A DNA stretch of 19,117 nucleotides from Saccoglossus kowalevskii (lineage: Eukaryota > Hemichordata > Enteropneusta > Harrimaniidae): NCBI RefSeq assembly GCF_000003605.2, contig NW_003121426.1, positions 42,264 to 61,380 of the forward strand, written 5' to 3'. Shown piece after piece: positions 8,220 to 18,770 of this stretch. Position numbers and translations under genes: made by a program. Every line of letters begins with the position of its first letter. Within the stretch, counting starts at the first letter, position 1. The notes below the pieces were generated by a model that made no database searches, was not told where the DNA came from, and was given only the letters and a program-made list of their open reading frames with translations.

Positions 8220-9020
8220 TACATGTACTTTGTCTGTAGTGTTTCTGTCCTGGGTTGTCAAAGGATTTGGGGCGGAGGGCAGCGATTCCCTAGGGGGTTA
8301 GATGCGTCAACGCCGACTGAGGAGCCAAGGTCTAGTCCGTTCGGTAATTGCCCGTCACATTGTCCGTGTCGGCGTCTTTTGGCCTGTGAAAACCCAATGC
8401 ATACATCGACCATTACCTCACCTCTTTTTTGTATGCAGGTGTATTTTTAACCAAGACGCCTACCCGCACTAACAATTTTCACGCCATATTTTCCCACAAA
8501 CACCCTGATGCTACATTTTAACGTATTTTTCTATAACTTAATTTTGGAGAAAATTAATATAAATTTTCCCCCACAGGTTTTGATAAAAACAGTTGACTTA
8601 TGTGTTTACGTAAATTGTATAGATTGTCGCAAACTTTTCTGCTTGGGGTATCAACTTTAAGCGTAATATGCTTGTCTAATAGGGAGATGATTTTAAGGAA
8701 CTATTGTAGTGGATGCCTAGGAAAAAGATCTATCATCCAACGTAGGAGATTTTGACAGACAGCTCTCACATAAAATCATTAATTTCACAGTTGCCGATAT
8801 AGGTGTACTTGCTGACACGCCATCTCCGGATTTTTCACACCGTAATTCATCATGTTCAAATCCAATGCATGTCTATTAATTATCTAAACTGTATTACAAG
8901 GAAGCTTTAGGAAGAGGAGGCATACTTGACAAATCAGACATAAAAATGAAATTCTGAGAATGGTGACATGTGTACAAAGGGGGATTGAAAGCAGTTTCGG
9001 TTATATTACATTATATCATA
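8220..9020. other. Intergenic stretch after the Hox1 poly(A) signal
   Basis: A GC-richer patch (8250-8400) is followed by AT-rich DNA. A 75-codon Cys-rich frame (8223-8450) starts at the predicted cleavage zone and is not credible as a gene. No repeat or motif cluster seen. Confidence 0.5.
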
Positions 9021-9284
9021 CTACATTGCAAAACATTGCATTACATTACACTCTTTAGGTTTATTGATCTACGATTACGTGTGTTATTTTGACACCTCGT
9101 TCCATTACATTACATTACATTACACTGCATTACCTTATATACTACCTTACAGAGAATAACACTACATTACATTACACTCCATTGATTTATTGATCTACGA
9201 TTACGTGTGTTATTTTAACACCTCGTTCCATTACATTACATTACATTACCTTATATACTACCTTACAGAGAATAACACTACATA
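9021..9284. repeat. 126-bp minisatellite with embedded (ATTAC)n
   Basis: Two adjacent units (9060-9185 and 9186-9284) share TTTATTGATCTACGATTACG, a GTGTTATTTT(G/A)ACACC hairpin and the tail CTTATATACTACCTTACAG through ACTACAT. Unit 2 is 10 bp shorter inside the ATTAC tract. A partial unit precedes them from about 9021 (ACATTACACT then TTTATTG). Fewer than three copies. Confidence 0.85.
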
Positions 9285-10570
9285 GGAAAGATTTCAACAA
9301 CACATTTACCAGTAGTTGTATGGTCACATCTGGCGCAGTCATCGTGTATCAAAAATATTGGGAACACACAGACATGGTTTGATACGGAGTATCTTTTTTC
9401 GTGTTTATTACCCGTCCACGTACGCATTCCTGACTTACAACGGTCTGTATTTGCGGTTACAGTTTCGTACTCCAGCAAACAGGATTAGGACGGGAATGAT
9501 GGCATCATGTTTATACAAACGGTTAGGACTACAATAATAATAATAATTCGATTTGAATACAATATCATGCAGCTGACAAGAAAGGATTTAATTTCCAGCG
9601 TGTAACTTGATATCTGTACGATAACTGATACAGGCAAATATGCAAACAGTAGTATGGCTTTGGTGGAGGTACGGCGCTTGCGTTCAAGTCAATAATATCC
9701 GCTCCACATTGGGTGAATAAAATATGTGATATCAGGTCGGTTTAATTGGCACAAATCGGTGTGATGGTACCGGTGGGCGTTATTAATAGACAGGCAAGTC
9801 TGATCATGGTCGCCGCTATAAATACACATGATACCATTTTCTTTGTTGTCCCAGACTCGTGGTTTTATGTTTTGACTCCTTTTCTGACGGACAGCATTTT
9901 TTTTTTTGAAGTAAAATTGTTGTTTATTCGTTCATTTCAGTCGTGTTCAACGTGTGTTATGGCTCGCGTTGCGTTAGTAACAAGAAATGAACACCTCAAG
10001 TTCCGGGAGGCCGGCAGGCCTTTGTGCTGTGCGGCCTCTGAGTACAATGGTTTGGTACTAGTGGGTCGGTTCGACGGGCTTCCCTCATCCAACCACAGTT
10101 ACGTAATAATGACCGAACAAGGAGTAAACAAAAAAAGTTCTCGTTGATACCTGTCTTACAGAAAACACCAATTACTGAACTAGTAGTTGTCAATGTTGTG
10201 TTACTATGGTGATAAACAACATGAAGTATACACAAAAATGCCATTTTGATGCCAGTATTCGAGTGGCGTAGTCACGGTAGCAAGGAAAAGCACATTGAAA
10301 TATGTGTGCGGTCTGTTTTATTCAATACATCCCCGTATAATAGAACGTTGTAGGAAATATGGTCACCGGAATATCCCGTATATTTTACACCGATGCAGAA
10401 AAAACAACAACAGTTGTATGATATTCTGAATGCACTAAAATTGATCATTCGATAAATATTTAGTGTATTCGAGTTGAATGTTACAAAGATGCTATTCCCA
10501 ATTTTTAAAATGACCAGATTTATACAGATTTCACAATTGTACACCTTGAATTCGTAGACACATACACGGA
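9285..10570. other. Intergenic stretch, no gene seen
   Basis: Overlapping open frames on both strands (the largest is 133 codons at 9746-10147, with a non-ATG start) share no family resemblance. A T run lies at 9899-9907. No repeat found. Confidence 0.5.
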
Positions 10571-10578
10571 TGACGTCA
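10571..10578 (+). promoter_or_regulatory. Perfect palindromic CRE (TGACGTCA)
   Basis: The full CREB/ATF consensus octamer. It lies 256 bp before the DR1 site, with no gene nearby on either strand. Confidence 0.3.
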
Positions 10579-10618
10579 CTACAATGCCAAGTTCACATCT
10601 TAATTTTATGTACAGTAA

Positions 10619-10765
10619 CATTTTAATCGTTTTAAAATTACAATTCGGCAATATTTCGAAAATTAGCACAATAATTGTTCAAGTGATACTATCTGAACTT
10701 TTAGACGGAATTTTTGATAAAAGTTAGAAACAACTGTAAAAATTAATTTTAAAACGTTTTAATTG
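10619..10765. repeat. Degenerate inverted repeat, possible old MITE
   Basis: CGTTTTAAAATTA (10628-10640) and its exact reverse complement (10744-10756), with imperfect extension on the outer side (ACATTTTAAT against ACAATTAAAA). About 100 bp of AT-rich sequence lies between. No clear target duplication. Confidence 0.4.
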
Positions 10766-10834
10766 TCACATTTGAAAAGATAATGATTTTGTAGCTGTTA
10801 AGATTTCTGTGTTGTTAAATTCTGTGCTGTACAG

Positions 10835-10847
10835 GGGTCAAAGTTCA
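10835..10847 (+). promoter_or_regulatory. Candidate DR1 nuclear-receptor site
   Basis: GGGTCA-A-AGTTCA: a perfect RGKTCA direct repeat with one-base spacer, preceded by a further G. This form suits RXR homodimers, HNF4, COUP-TF or RAR/RXR. It lies 4.2 kb 3' of the Hox1 stop. Confidence 0.4.
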
Positions 10848-12641
10848 CTGAGGCTCTCCCCCTACAGCACATTCTCACTTCATAATCAATCTTCAAGGGC
10901 CTACATCAAAAAGTCCGCCGTATCAACTTTCCATGTCCGATTCATCATCTTCAATTCCCTATTTTATTTCTGCCTCTGTCGTCACCGATTTCAGTCACAC
11001 TCTGTAGTCATAACTGCAAGAGAAAGAGAGAGACATGCGATTAACATCAGGTCTGACCGAGATATGACAAGGCCGTTGTGCTGTGGCGGTCCGTCAAGTT
11101 CAGTCGGGGGGAGAACTTCGTATTTTTAAGGGTCTCGGCCGTTTCTGTCGCTCATGCTGGGTGGAAGAGTTAGCGACGAAGTTCGGTTATTGCGCTAACT
11201 GTGCCTTTCCACCGCAAAGAGCCATGCAGCAAAGTTGTGGGAAAATATGCGCCTCCGTCATCGTAAGAGCCCGGGTCTAACGAAAGTTTAAACGCCAGTT
11301 ACAAGGTGGAAGCGGTTGTTATGACGCGATATACGGGCATGGTCTGAAACATGGATTAGACAAGCCGAAGCATCGGGATGAGTGATTGGTGCGAGTAGGA
11401 TGTCGACATGAGATTACAGTGAGTTTGGGGGATTTTGCCTGCAATTATGAAAACCCGACAAAATGGCGGATAACGACACCGTGATCATATACAGATTGAA
11501 GGTGGGTAAGACGTACGTCTACAGATTTAACAATCTGCTCTATACAAATAAAGTATAAAAAATAACACACACCAATCCATAACAATAAAATTAATTGCTT
11601 TCTCATTATTCTTTATTATTTTCAATTGAATGTAAAGACCGCGAAGGCGTTCCGGAAGATAAAGCAAGAGTCGTGTATATACAGCCTGGCTCTCGTTAAA
11701 ACTAGAACATGTACTGCCCATGTACCCGTTGTGCAATTTGTCGGCGAGTTTTTTGATTTAAAATTTCTTGATTCCCGTTAGAACATAATTCTATTTTATA
11801 ATTCATCGTCATATTTGGGAAATAAAGAAATGTTTAGATACTCAACTCTGGTAAATAACCCCCGTATAATAATATGGTGTTACAACATTTATTGTTTTGT
11901 GCCGTTGTTCGAATTTTCTGTAACCTGTCCGCCATTTTCTTCGCAAAGAGGAGAACAGATTTGACATTTTTAACAAGTGAAGGGCGAGTTTGGGACAAAT
12001 TACAATGTTCACCCCATGAGAAATCAATGACTATTGGGTACATATGTGTATAGATGATCTCAGCGCGGGCAATCCCAACAGTCTGATTTAAACAACAACC
12101 ATTTATCTATTATTTGGGTCATTATATTATTTGCATATATATGTTTGTCTAATTAATGTAAAATATGACACAAATCCATTATTTAGTAGACTCAAATTTC
12201 AGACTCATTGACTAAAGTATTTATTTGGTAGTGTTACATTTTGAGAAAAAAAAATCAACATTTTTTCTACAAACAATCGTATGTCTACAATTGCGGTTTC
12301 GGTTTGTTCAACAAATGTGGTTGATAAAACTACACGGGACATTAGACTCGACTGAAAATGTGAACACCAAATTTTGATGTTATTTGGTCTGAACAGAATA
12401 TTAAACCTTTCCCAAAGGTAACATCACATCGCCGTCCACTGCGATTTTAATACAATCATTAGTAGTGAGTAAAGTTTGTTGTTAGCATTGTTGGCACAAA
12501 TGTTGTACTTTGGAACCTCTGTCTGAGGTTGGTTATTTATTTGCAAATTCTATAATCATCGGGTATTATTGAATAACAATCATTTCACTGGTAGCCAAGA
12601 TATGCCACCGTGGTAGAACCAAACAGCGTGTATAATCGCAT
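10848..12641. other. Intergenic stretch, no gene seen
   Basis: A CpG-richer patch at about 11040-11420 contains a 65-codon frame with C-x2-C spacings but no known zinc-binding domain. The remainder is AT-rich, with a lone GGGTCA (12116-12121). Confidence 0.5.
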
Positions 12642-12666
12642 CCACCGAAACGCTGCGTTTCAGTGG
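12642..12666. repeat. 25-bp near-perfect palindrome
   Basis: Arms CCACCGAAACGC and GCGTTTCAGTGG around a single T; 11 of 12 positions pair. It contains GAAACGC-T-GCGTTTC with no mismatch. It is GC-richer than its surroundings. Confidence 0.75.
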
Positions 12667-13854
12667 TCGAATATTAAGGTGGTATAATGTTTAGGTTGCA
12701 AAAACAAAAACAGAAATATCTGTTCAAAAACTGGGTAGAGGCCGTAGATGTTGGTCACGCTGGGATGGTGGTGGTCATTAACAACTAGGAGTCAAATGTA
12801 ACAATACTGGAATACAACTGGGGAATAAACTAATGTAATGTTTTCGACGGAAGTTATATGCATGCACATATACGTCCGTCTAATGTTGTGTTACGCAAGC
12901 TGTGTGTGATGTTGTCGACAATAAACCTGTCTGTACTATTACCGCAATTTAATCAATTTAGAATTGAGCTGAGGAATTGACAATGATATGAACTGCTTTT
13001 GAGAATGGATTGTTTTCTGTTAGACGACCACATTGGTCTCTATTCCGTGTCTGTGAATGCGATTACTGTAGCTATTGTTCCACCGATTATATAACGTACG
13101 GTCACCGTATTGTGATGGTCAAACGGTTTCCTTTTGACAAAATGCGATTTCCAACAAACAATCAACGGTAAAGATGCCAAATTGAGTCACGATTTTATAG
13201 TAAATTACCCCAGAATGTCTGCTGTTTGGTGTTGCCGCGTGGGTTCGTGTTCAAGCAATTGTGTCGAATGGTAATGGCTGAAGCCGTCACAAATTAATAA
13301 CGAAAACTCTCCGTTTGGGTTGAAAAATTGTAATTTACTGTTACACATTAGCGTACTCGGCTCCGTGTCCGTGTCGTGGAAATACAGCGGAGACGACGAA
13401 GGGGGGGGGGGGTTACTGTGTCCTGTATGACGCAAATACGACAACTCAATGTTGTGGAACAGAAACAAATATGGCGTCCGTGACGATGATGGAGTGAAAT
13501 TACAGAGTTTAGCTTGACGATGACGCGCCAGAATCACAAAATGATAATTTCACGCTATTTATTAACTTATTTTCGTTCTATATCTTTCTCTGGCATCTTG
13601 TCGTATTTAATCCGCAGTAAATTTAGCACGGCACCCTATTCTCAAGTTACAAAATAGCGGCAAACAGCGACAAGTAATTCATGACCTTTCAGTGTCTAGT
13701 ACGAACTGACGGCTGATGACGAATGACCCCAAACATTAAAACACGTGGTTTTCTGAAACATACACACAAACCTTCTATCTACACAGCCGCCATTACAGAA
13801 ATCTTCAGTCGTCTGCGAACGTGGTGAATGTTTAAATTCGTGTTTGTGAGATGT
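12667..13854. other. Intergenic stretch, no gene seen
   Basis: Contains a run of twelve G (13401-13412), a short TACGGT-C-ACCGTA palindrome near 13097-13109 and two half-sites (TGACCT 13682-13687, TGACCC 13724-13729). The minus-strand frame through the G run (13205-13537) reads as poly-Pro and is not believed. Confidence 0.5.
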
Positions 13855-14003
13855 GTATGATGACGGATTCAACATACAGTAATTTGTTCTGTCATAATAT
13901 TTTTTTCGGGTGCACGAAGAACGAATTACACCGTGTTTATGCACGAGACTTTCTGGAGAAGTGTTCGAAAAACTACAAAATTTTCCCTGTAAAATGAAAT
14001 ATT
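13855..14003 (+). repeat. Diverged dispersed repeat, copy A
   Basis: Matches 16475-16612 in the same orientation. Shared blocks are CAACAT(A)CAGTAA, AACGAATTA, AGACTTTCT(G/A)GAGAAGTG, TCG then ACTACAAAAT, and TTCCTG followed by AAAAT. The 60 bp around AGACTTTCT are clearly similar; the outer parts are more diverged. I do not recognise the family. Confidence 0.6.
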
Positions 14004-14142
14004 TTCCTGAATTAAAATGAAACATCATTTTCTGCGTGTCGCTATAAATGATGCCACATACAATAATGATTAAAAAAAAATTTGAATTTTTTTTTTGGTT
14101 ATGTCGATTAGGAATTTTCCCGTGTTCGCGTGTTTTGCCAAA

Positions 14143-14155
14143 AGGTCACTGAACT
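14143..14155 (+). promoter_or_regulatory. Candidate IR1 nuclear-receptor site
   Basis: AGGTCA-C-TGAACT: an inverted repeat with one-base spacer, the arrangement bound by FXR/RXR in vertebrates and by EcR/USP in arthropods. It is an isolated match in the Hox1 3' flank. Confidence 0.35.
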
Positions 14156-16474
14156 GTGTTTGTGTAAGTTTGGCTCAAGACAACTATACCAATAACTACA
14201 ATGTCGATGTCAACAACCATAATCGAATAGATATATTTCCATGACAAAAACTACTTTTTTCAATTTAAAATTTAGAACATAGTTTTAAGTGATATTTAAT
14301 AATACGGCACTCATCCAAAATTTCTTGTCTCAAAATTGTGTACTAGTATTTACTCTTGTATTGATGTGACACAATTCTGCATGAAAGCTTAAAACTATAT
14401 AGTTATATCAGCGTACCGACGCGACATAAACGGTGTCAGCCATATTGCCCATAATGAAGTTCTCATTTACCGTTGGACTGAAACTATTAGTATGCATGTG
14501 TCTGTTAGTCAATCCTTCGACCTTAACTCGTCGGATTAACGGTGTTATCTGTGTGCTAAGTAAAGAAGAGGTGTTTACAGCTCCGTTCGTGTCACGGACC
14601 GTGTACAAACAGGCTAACAAAACATTAGCCATGAGCTGGAGTTTACTGATCGGACAGTCTGCTTTGACGAAGCCCTGCGTGGCCTTCTTTCTGATGAACA
14701 GTAAACATTGCTGTACGCTGTAGCTATGCGTGTCAGTAGTCGGGTCATAGCAGTGAACGAGACACCACCGAAAACACAGATAATATAGGAGTGATATAAC
14801 TTGTGAAACCATACGTATTTGCAAATTTATCAGAATATTTTTTTAGGAATGGGTCATTAGGCAGGTTAGGTGATTAGAAAATCTGGGGGAACCTGCACAC
14901 AGGGAACATTTTCAAAAATATGTACAGAGAGTTACCGAACAAGAGTATATTTAAAAAAAACACTAAATGCTTAAAATAAAAAAACTCAAAACTTGGTGAA
15001 GGAAAAAAGACTGAATTATCTGCAAGTAGTTGTCAGCTACCCCCCCCCAGTTTCCAATGGTCAACTCCTTATATGTCAACTTGTTTTGACCGATATTGCT
15101 CGGGTCAGCGTAAAAAAAACGCAACTTCGTTATAATAGTGGAATTTAGGGGGGATTCTTGAATGAGTATATCGTGGGCGCAGTAGGCAGACAAAAAGGGA
15201 GAATTTATGAGAGAAATATGGGCCCTAATTTTGTTATTTGTCATGTATTATAAATGTTTATATCTAAACAATAACACGTAAACGACTTTATTATTGTTAT
15301 AAGATTCTGGTCAAATTATGTTAAACTACAATGTTTACCATGTTTAAAGTAATGATTTTCGAATTCTGGACATTTTGACCACCCAACTTAAAGTATTAAA
15401 TAAACTGAAATAAAGAGAGTATATTATTCCATGTGTATGTATCCGATTGTTCGTAGAAATGTTGCTGTTTTTTTGACAAAATGTGTTGTCGTCTGCGTGG
15501 ATGAACGCGGCAAAACAAGTACTGCAATCGCCGGGTCTTCTGCTTGAATTTTGTTCCACAATGCTGTGTTCAGACCACACACGCGCTGACTGCACCCGGA
15601 TAAAAGATAGGAAAACGTTTAAAGTATTCTTTTGAATCCAGGACAACTGCAGTGAAAAACACACCAGTAAATCTGTGAATTCCCCTATTCTGCCTGCCTG
15701 GTTCGACTTGATAGTTTAGCAAAACAACTATTCAGATCCCGATCTCCTGTCTTTCACTTCGTTCTTTGTCTGTAAAAATAGACTACTGCGAAGACTGAAT
15801 TGCATTGTCAGATGAAAGAAGGCAAATGTCAGCAGACGATAACGCCCGTAGCGTGCCTACTGCCAGAAGATCGGTCTGAATAGAGCGTCTTTGTGCCGAG
15901 CAACTTCACAATGGAGGCATGTTATCGTTTACAAAACACGGCAAACTGGCATGGCGTCTCTTATTCGTGTGTATGTGTGAGACCAGTTACAATCACGCGA
16001 ACAGAACTTAAGTAAGCAGCCAGAAAAATTTCGCACTTTGCAATTGTTGCCCAGTATGTTTTTATATAAAAATAAAAGACAAAAAAAAAAAAAACGTGTT
16101 AACTGTACCCCATTTTTGTACAGCCGAAATACACTAAATTGATCTGCAAGAAGCAACTTAAAGTTAAAAGTCCGGTTTAAAGTTGAGTTATGTTGCCTTG
16201 TTTTATTAAATAACGCCACCTACAATATGTAGTTATTGAAAGTGGATTCCCTTTCACGACGAATGTTCGAAAACGTTCTGTAAAGCGGAGTTTTGATCAA
16301 GCCAAGATGGCCGACCCTACAGAGTGACAAAATTCCTCGTTTCACATGCGACACACACTGTTGGCTGTTCTACATACAAATTGAGGCGATACTTTCCAGC
16401 GCCCCAGGGAACTGTTGCAGCGTTAATGTAAGATTTACTAGTCAACTTTCCAGTCAAATTTCCCGTTTAGCCGG
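14156..16474. other. Intergenic stretch with one two-strand open region
   Basis: 14408-14824 is open on both strands (138 codons minus, 96 plus) and is GC-richer than its flanks. Each reading has a hydrophobic N-terminal part, but I recognise neither. The rest is AT-rich with a run of nine C (15040-15048) and an A run (16080-16094). Confidence 0.45.
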
Positions 16475-16612
16475 GCGATGTGATACAACATCAGTAAATG
16501 TGTAACTCGGCTCTGTATTCGGCGAAAACGAATTAACCTGCATTAATGCGCCAGACTTTCTAGAGAAGTGGTCGGCAGACTACAAAATGTTTCCTGCGAG
16601 ATAAAATGTGTT
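16475..16612 (+). repeat. Diverged dispersed repeat, copy B
   Basis: Partner of 13855-14003, 2.6 kb away and in the same orientation. The best block is AGACTTTCTAGAGAAGTGG (16554-16572), followed by GACTACAAAATG. It could be two copies of an old SINE-like element or a duplicated regulatory block. Confidence 0.6.
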
Positions 16613-16967
16613 ATTGTTTTGCATGTTTTTGCTATTAATAGCTGAACTTTCACACTAGTACATGTTTATTGTTGTCTTATTTAAATCACGAATATTTTGC
16701 TACATTAGCTGTCTCCTTTCAAAGCGATGCCATCCAAAATACACGGATTTGGTGAGAATATATGAAAATGGAGTTTTGACAATGAATCTTTAATGAAATA
16801 CGCCCAGTCCCGTGTTGCGCGCGCTGATTTTACGCAGATGACAATCTATAGTGTCGGAAACCGAACTTCCCCTTTTATTCCACCTGAAAATACGAGGGAA
16901 ATCAACGCGGTTTTATTCTAATGTCTCACTCAGCGCGAAAGATTTAATACGCGAGATCTGCTCCAAT

Positions 16968-17018
16968 CTGTCATGGGAACAGTCGTCGCGGTTTTTCAGT
17001 TGCCTTTGATCACTGTCA
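16968..17018 (+). promoter_or_regulatory. Candidate TCF/LEF plus TALE (MEIS/PREP) site cluster
   Basis: CTGTCA (16968-16973), CCTTTGATC (17003-17011) and CTGTCA (17013-17018). CCTTTGATC is the high-affinity TCF/LEF core, and CTGTCA is the complement of the MEIS/PREP hexamer TGACAG. The surrounding 16800-17020 is visibly richer in CpG than neighbouring DNA, as a conserved regulatory block might be. Confidence 0.25.
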
Positions 17019-17342
17019 CGTTGTTGTACGAAATGAAGACATTGAACTTGGCAGTATGTCAGATTGTAAACCAACATTAACGCGCGCTTGCTTTTACAGT
17101 GTTATTGCTTTCAACGCAGTTCCATGCTGATTGACCTGTTGATAATTTTTTCAGGTGACAAAAAATCGTAAAATAAGTTTGTTAGTGTAACATGAAAGAT
17201 TAACTGAAAATATCCCGCGAAAAGGGGGCCAAATGAGACGATGTATTATGAACTAACAGTGGATATCCGCGCTGTAATTACGACGTATCGCCCGCCTTGA
17301 GTGTAAACTAACAGCTAATACAGCAAAATCTTTGCTTGTCGG

Positions 17343-17357
17343 TGAACTTTGTGAACC
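17343..17357 (-). promoter_or_regulatory. Candidate DR3 nuclear-receptor site
   Basis: On the minus strand GGTTCA-CAA-AGTTCA, a perfect direct repeat with three-base spacer, the VDR-class arrangement. It lies 0.93 kb from the DR5 site. Confidence 0.35.
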
Positions 17358-18283
17358 CAAGGACCCAATATCTAAAGACAATTCGCTTGATTTTAACTTT
17401 AACTGGTTCAATTTAGAGGTTTCGTCGGTTTTATTGTTCGTCGATTTTCGGTGAATCTTTCCTTGTTTAATCAAAGGACGGTTTTGAGTGGACGGAGAAC
17501 TTCAGTAAAAGCCGCCGCCTCGTTGTTGAGATTAGGTAATGACGGTGGGAGGGTGCCAGGGAGTGATTTACAACCCCGGGTCGGGCATTCAACTTTATAA
17601 ATTGCTATATTCAAACAAACAAAACTATCAAACTCACCGAAACTTCTATGTGCCAACTTTCCTCTTTGAAAGCGTGAGGGGAAATCCGTTGTTTTGGTGG
17701 CTCTTTGTTGTAGTGTGAACGACTACTTCCCAGCCGCAGACGTTTTTTTAAAAAAATAATATAAAAGTCTGTTGAGTACGACGACCTCTTTGTTTACTCC
17801 AAAATTATTAGTGAAGTATGGTTTCCAACAGGGACAATAACTCCTAAAAACCCGTGTGTGATATCCCATATAGCGAACTACAACGATACACCCCTTCGGT
17901 GGTTAATAGTCGGCTTCGGGACTGGGCGATTTTTCAAAACATGGCCGAGTTCAAAAGAAACGTACGCACGTGGCCTAGACGAACGTGAAGCCCATGGAAA
18001 GGGATTAGATGAGATAGGGGACACTCAAACACCGTATCGTTTACACTTGTTATGCATTTGTATAGAAATCCAATTAAGGCATTTTCTTATTAGGTGTACG
18101 CTATTACCCGCACTGAATAGAAGCTCACATTGCGGCGTCTCGATCTGTACGTGCATTGTGTATAGTACTATTACGTAATGAACACGCCTTTACGTGGCCG
18201 CCACACGTTTGAAAATTCTTATTTCCAAGATAACAACCGCGTTTTTTTTTTGGAAAATATTTATCATCTCGTTTCCCGATCGT

Positions 18284-18300
18284 AGGTCATCGGTAGTTCA
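18284..18300 (+). promoter_or_regulatory. Candidate DR5 retinoic-acid response element 3' of Hox1
   Basis: AGGTCA, spacer TCGGT, AGTTCA: a perfect match to RGKTCA-N5-RGKTCA, the RAR/RXR site. It lies 11.7 kb beyond the Hox1 stop, on the same side as the known 3' DR5 elements of vertebrate Hoxa1/Hoxb1. The vertebrate Hoxa1 3' element is GGTTCA-N5-AGTTCA, so the second half-site is identical. No function is shown here. Confidence 0.5.
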
Positions 18301-18770
18301 AACTCATCGTTACACGACAGCGAACTGTTTTGTGCACTGAGTCCGTTATATAAGAGTTCGCTGTGAACCATGACGCGACAATCACTGAGACGATGTCGGT
18401 TTCCTTTCATATTAGCCGCGTTCAGGGTCCCCCGCTACACGGAAGCGATTCTATTATTAACGGGTCGACTGTCAAAGTATTATGCGGAAACGCGCCTCCA
18501 CCATACGGGAATACATACATCCTTACTAGCATACGATTAATCGACCAGTTTTATCCATGTACGTACACCTACGGTTTTACCCACCAGAGACTGCTTCACA
18601 TTGCTCCTTACAATACCGCGACATTTATTGTATTAATACTCTTAGTGGCCCGCCAGCCACTTGTACCAATAAACAAATTAATATGACGTATAAAAAAACT
18701 ACCCGATTAAGAATTGTGATAATTCTGGATAACTTGAACAATAAAACAACGTGCGTGAAAATAAAGATTT

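Larger units (their letters stand above)
16613..18770. other. Distal 3' flank, CpG-richer, with regulatory-type motifs
   Basis: No gene recognised; the largest open frames are 106-107 codons (17858-18178 and 18363-18686) without family features. It holds the TCF/TALE cluster (16968-17018), the DR3 (17343-17357) and the DR5 (18284-18300). CpG and higher GC are visible at 16800-17020, 17470-17600 and 18270-18500. Confidence 0.45.

Noticed and set aside
8223-8450. 75-codon Cys/Pro-rich frame after the Hox1 poly(A) signal
   Set aside because: Starts in the predicted cleavage zone and has no signal peptide or known cysteine spacing.
9746-10147. 133-codon plus frame
   Set aside because: Non-ATG start, overlaps an 82-codon minus frame, low-complexity Phe run from a T tract, no recognised domain.
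11083-11280. 65-codon frame with C-x2-C spacings
   Set aside because: Spacing does not complete any zinc-finger type; probably a CpG-richer chance frame.
13205-14028. Two 110-codon minus-strand frames
   Set aside because: One reads a G run as poly-Pro; the other covers dispersed repeat copy A. No conserved features.
14069-14096. A-run/T-run pair that could fold as a hairpin
   Set aside because: Simple homopolymers in AT-rich DNA; no evidence of function.
17829-17846. AGGGACAATAACTCCTAA resembling a short motif I recall as common in marine invertebrate repeats
   Set aside because: Too short, with no borders visible; cannot be assigned to an element or used to identify the organism.
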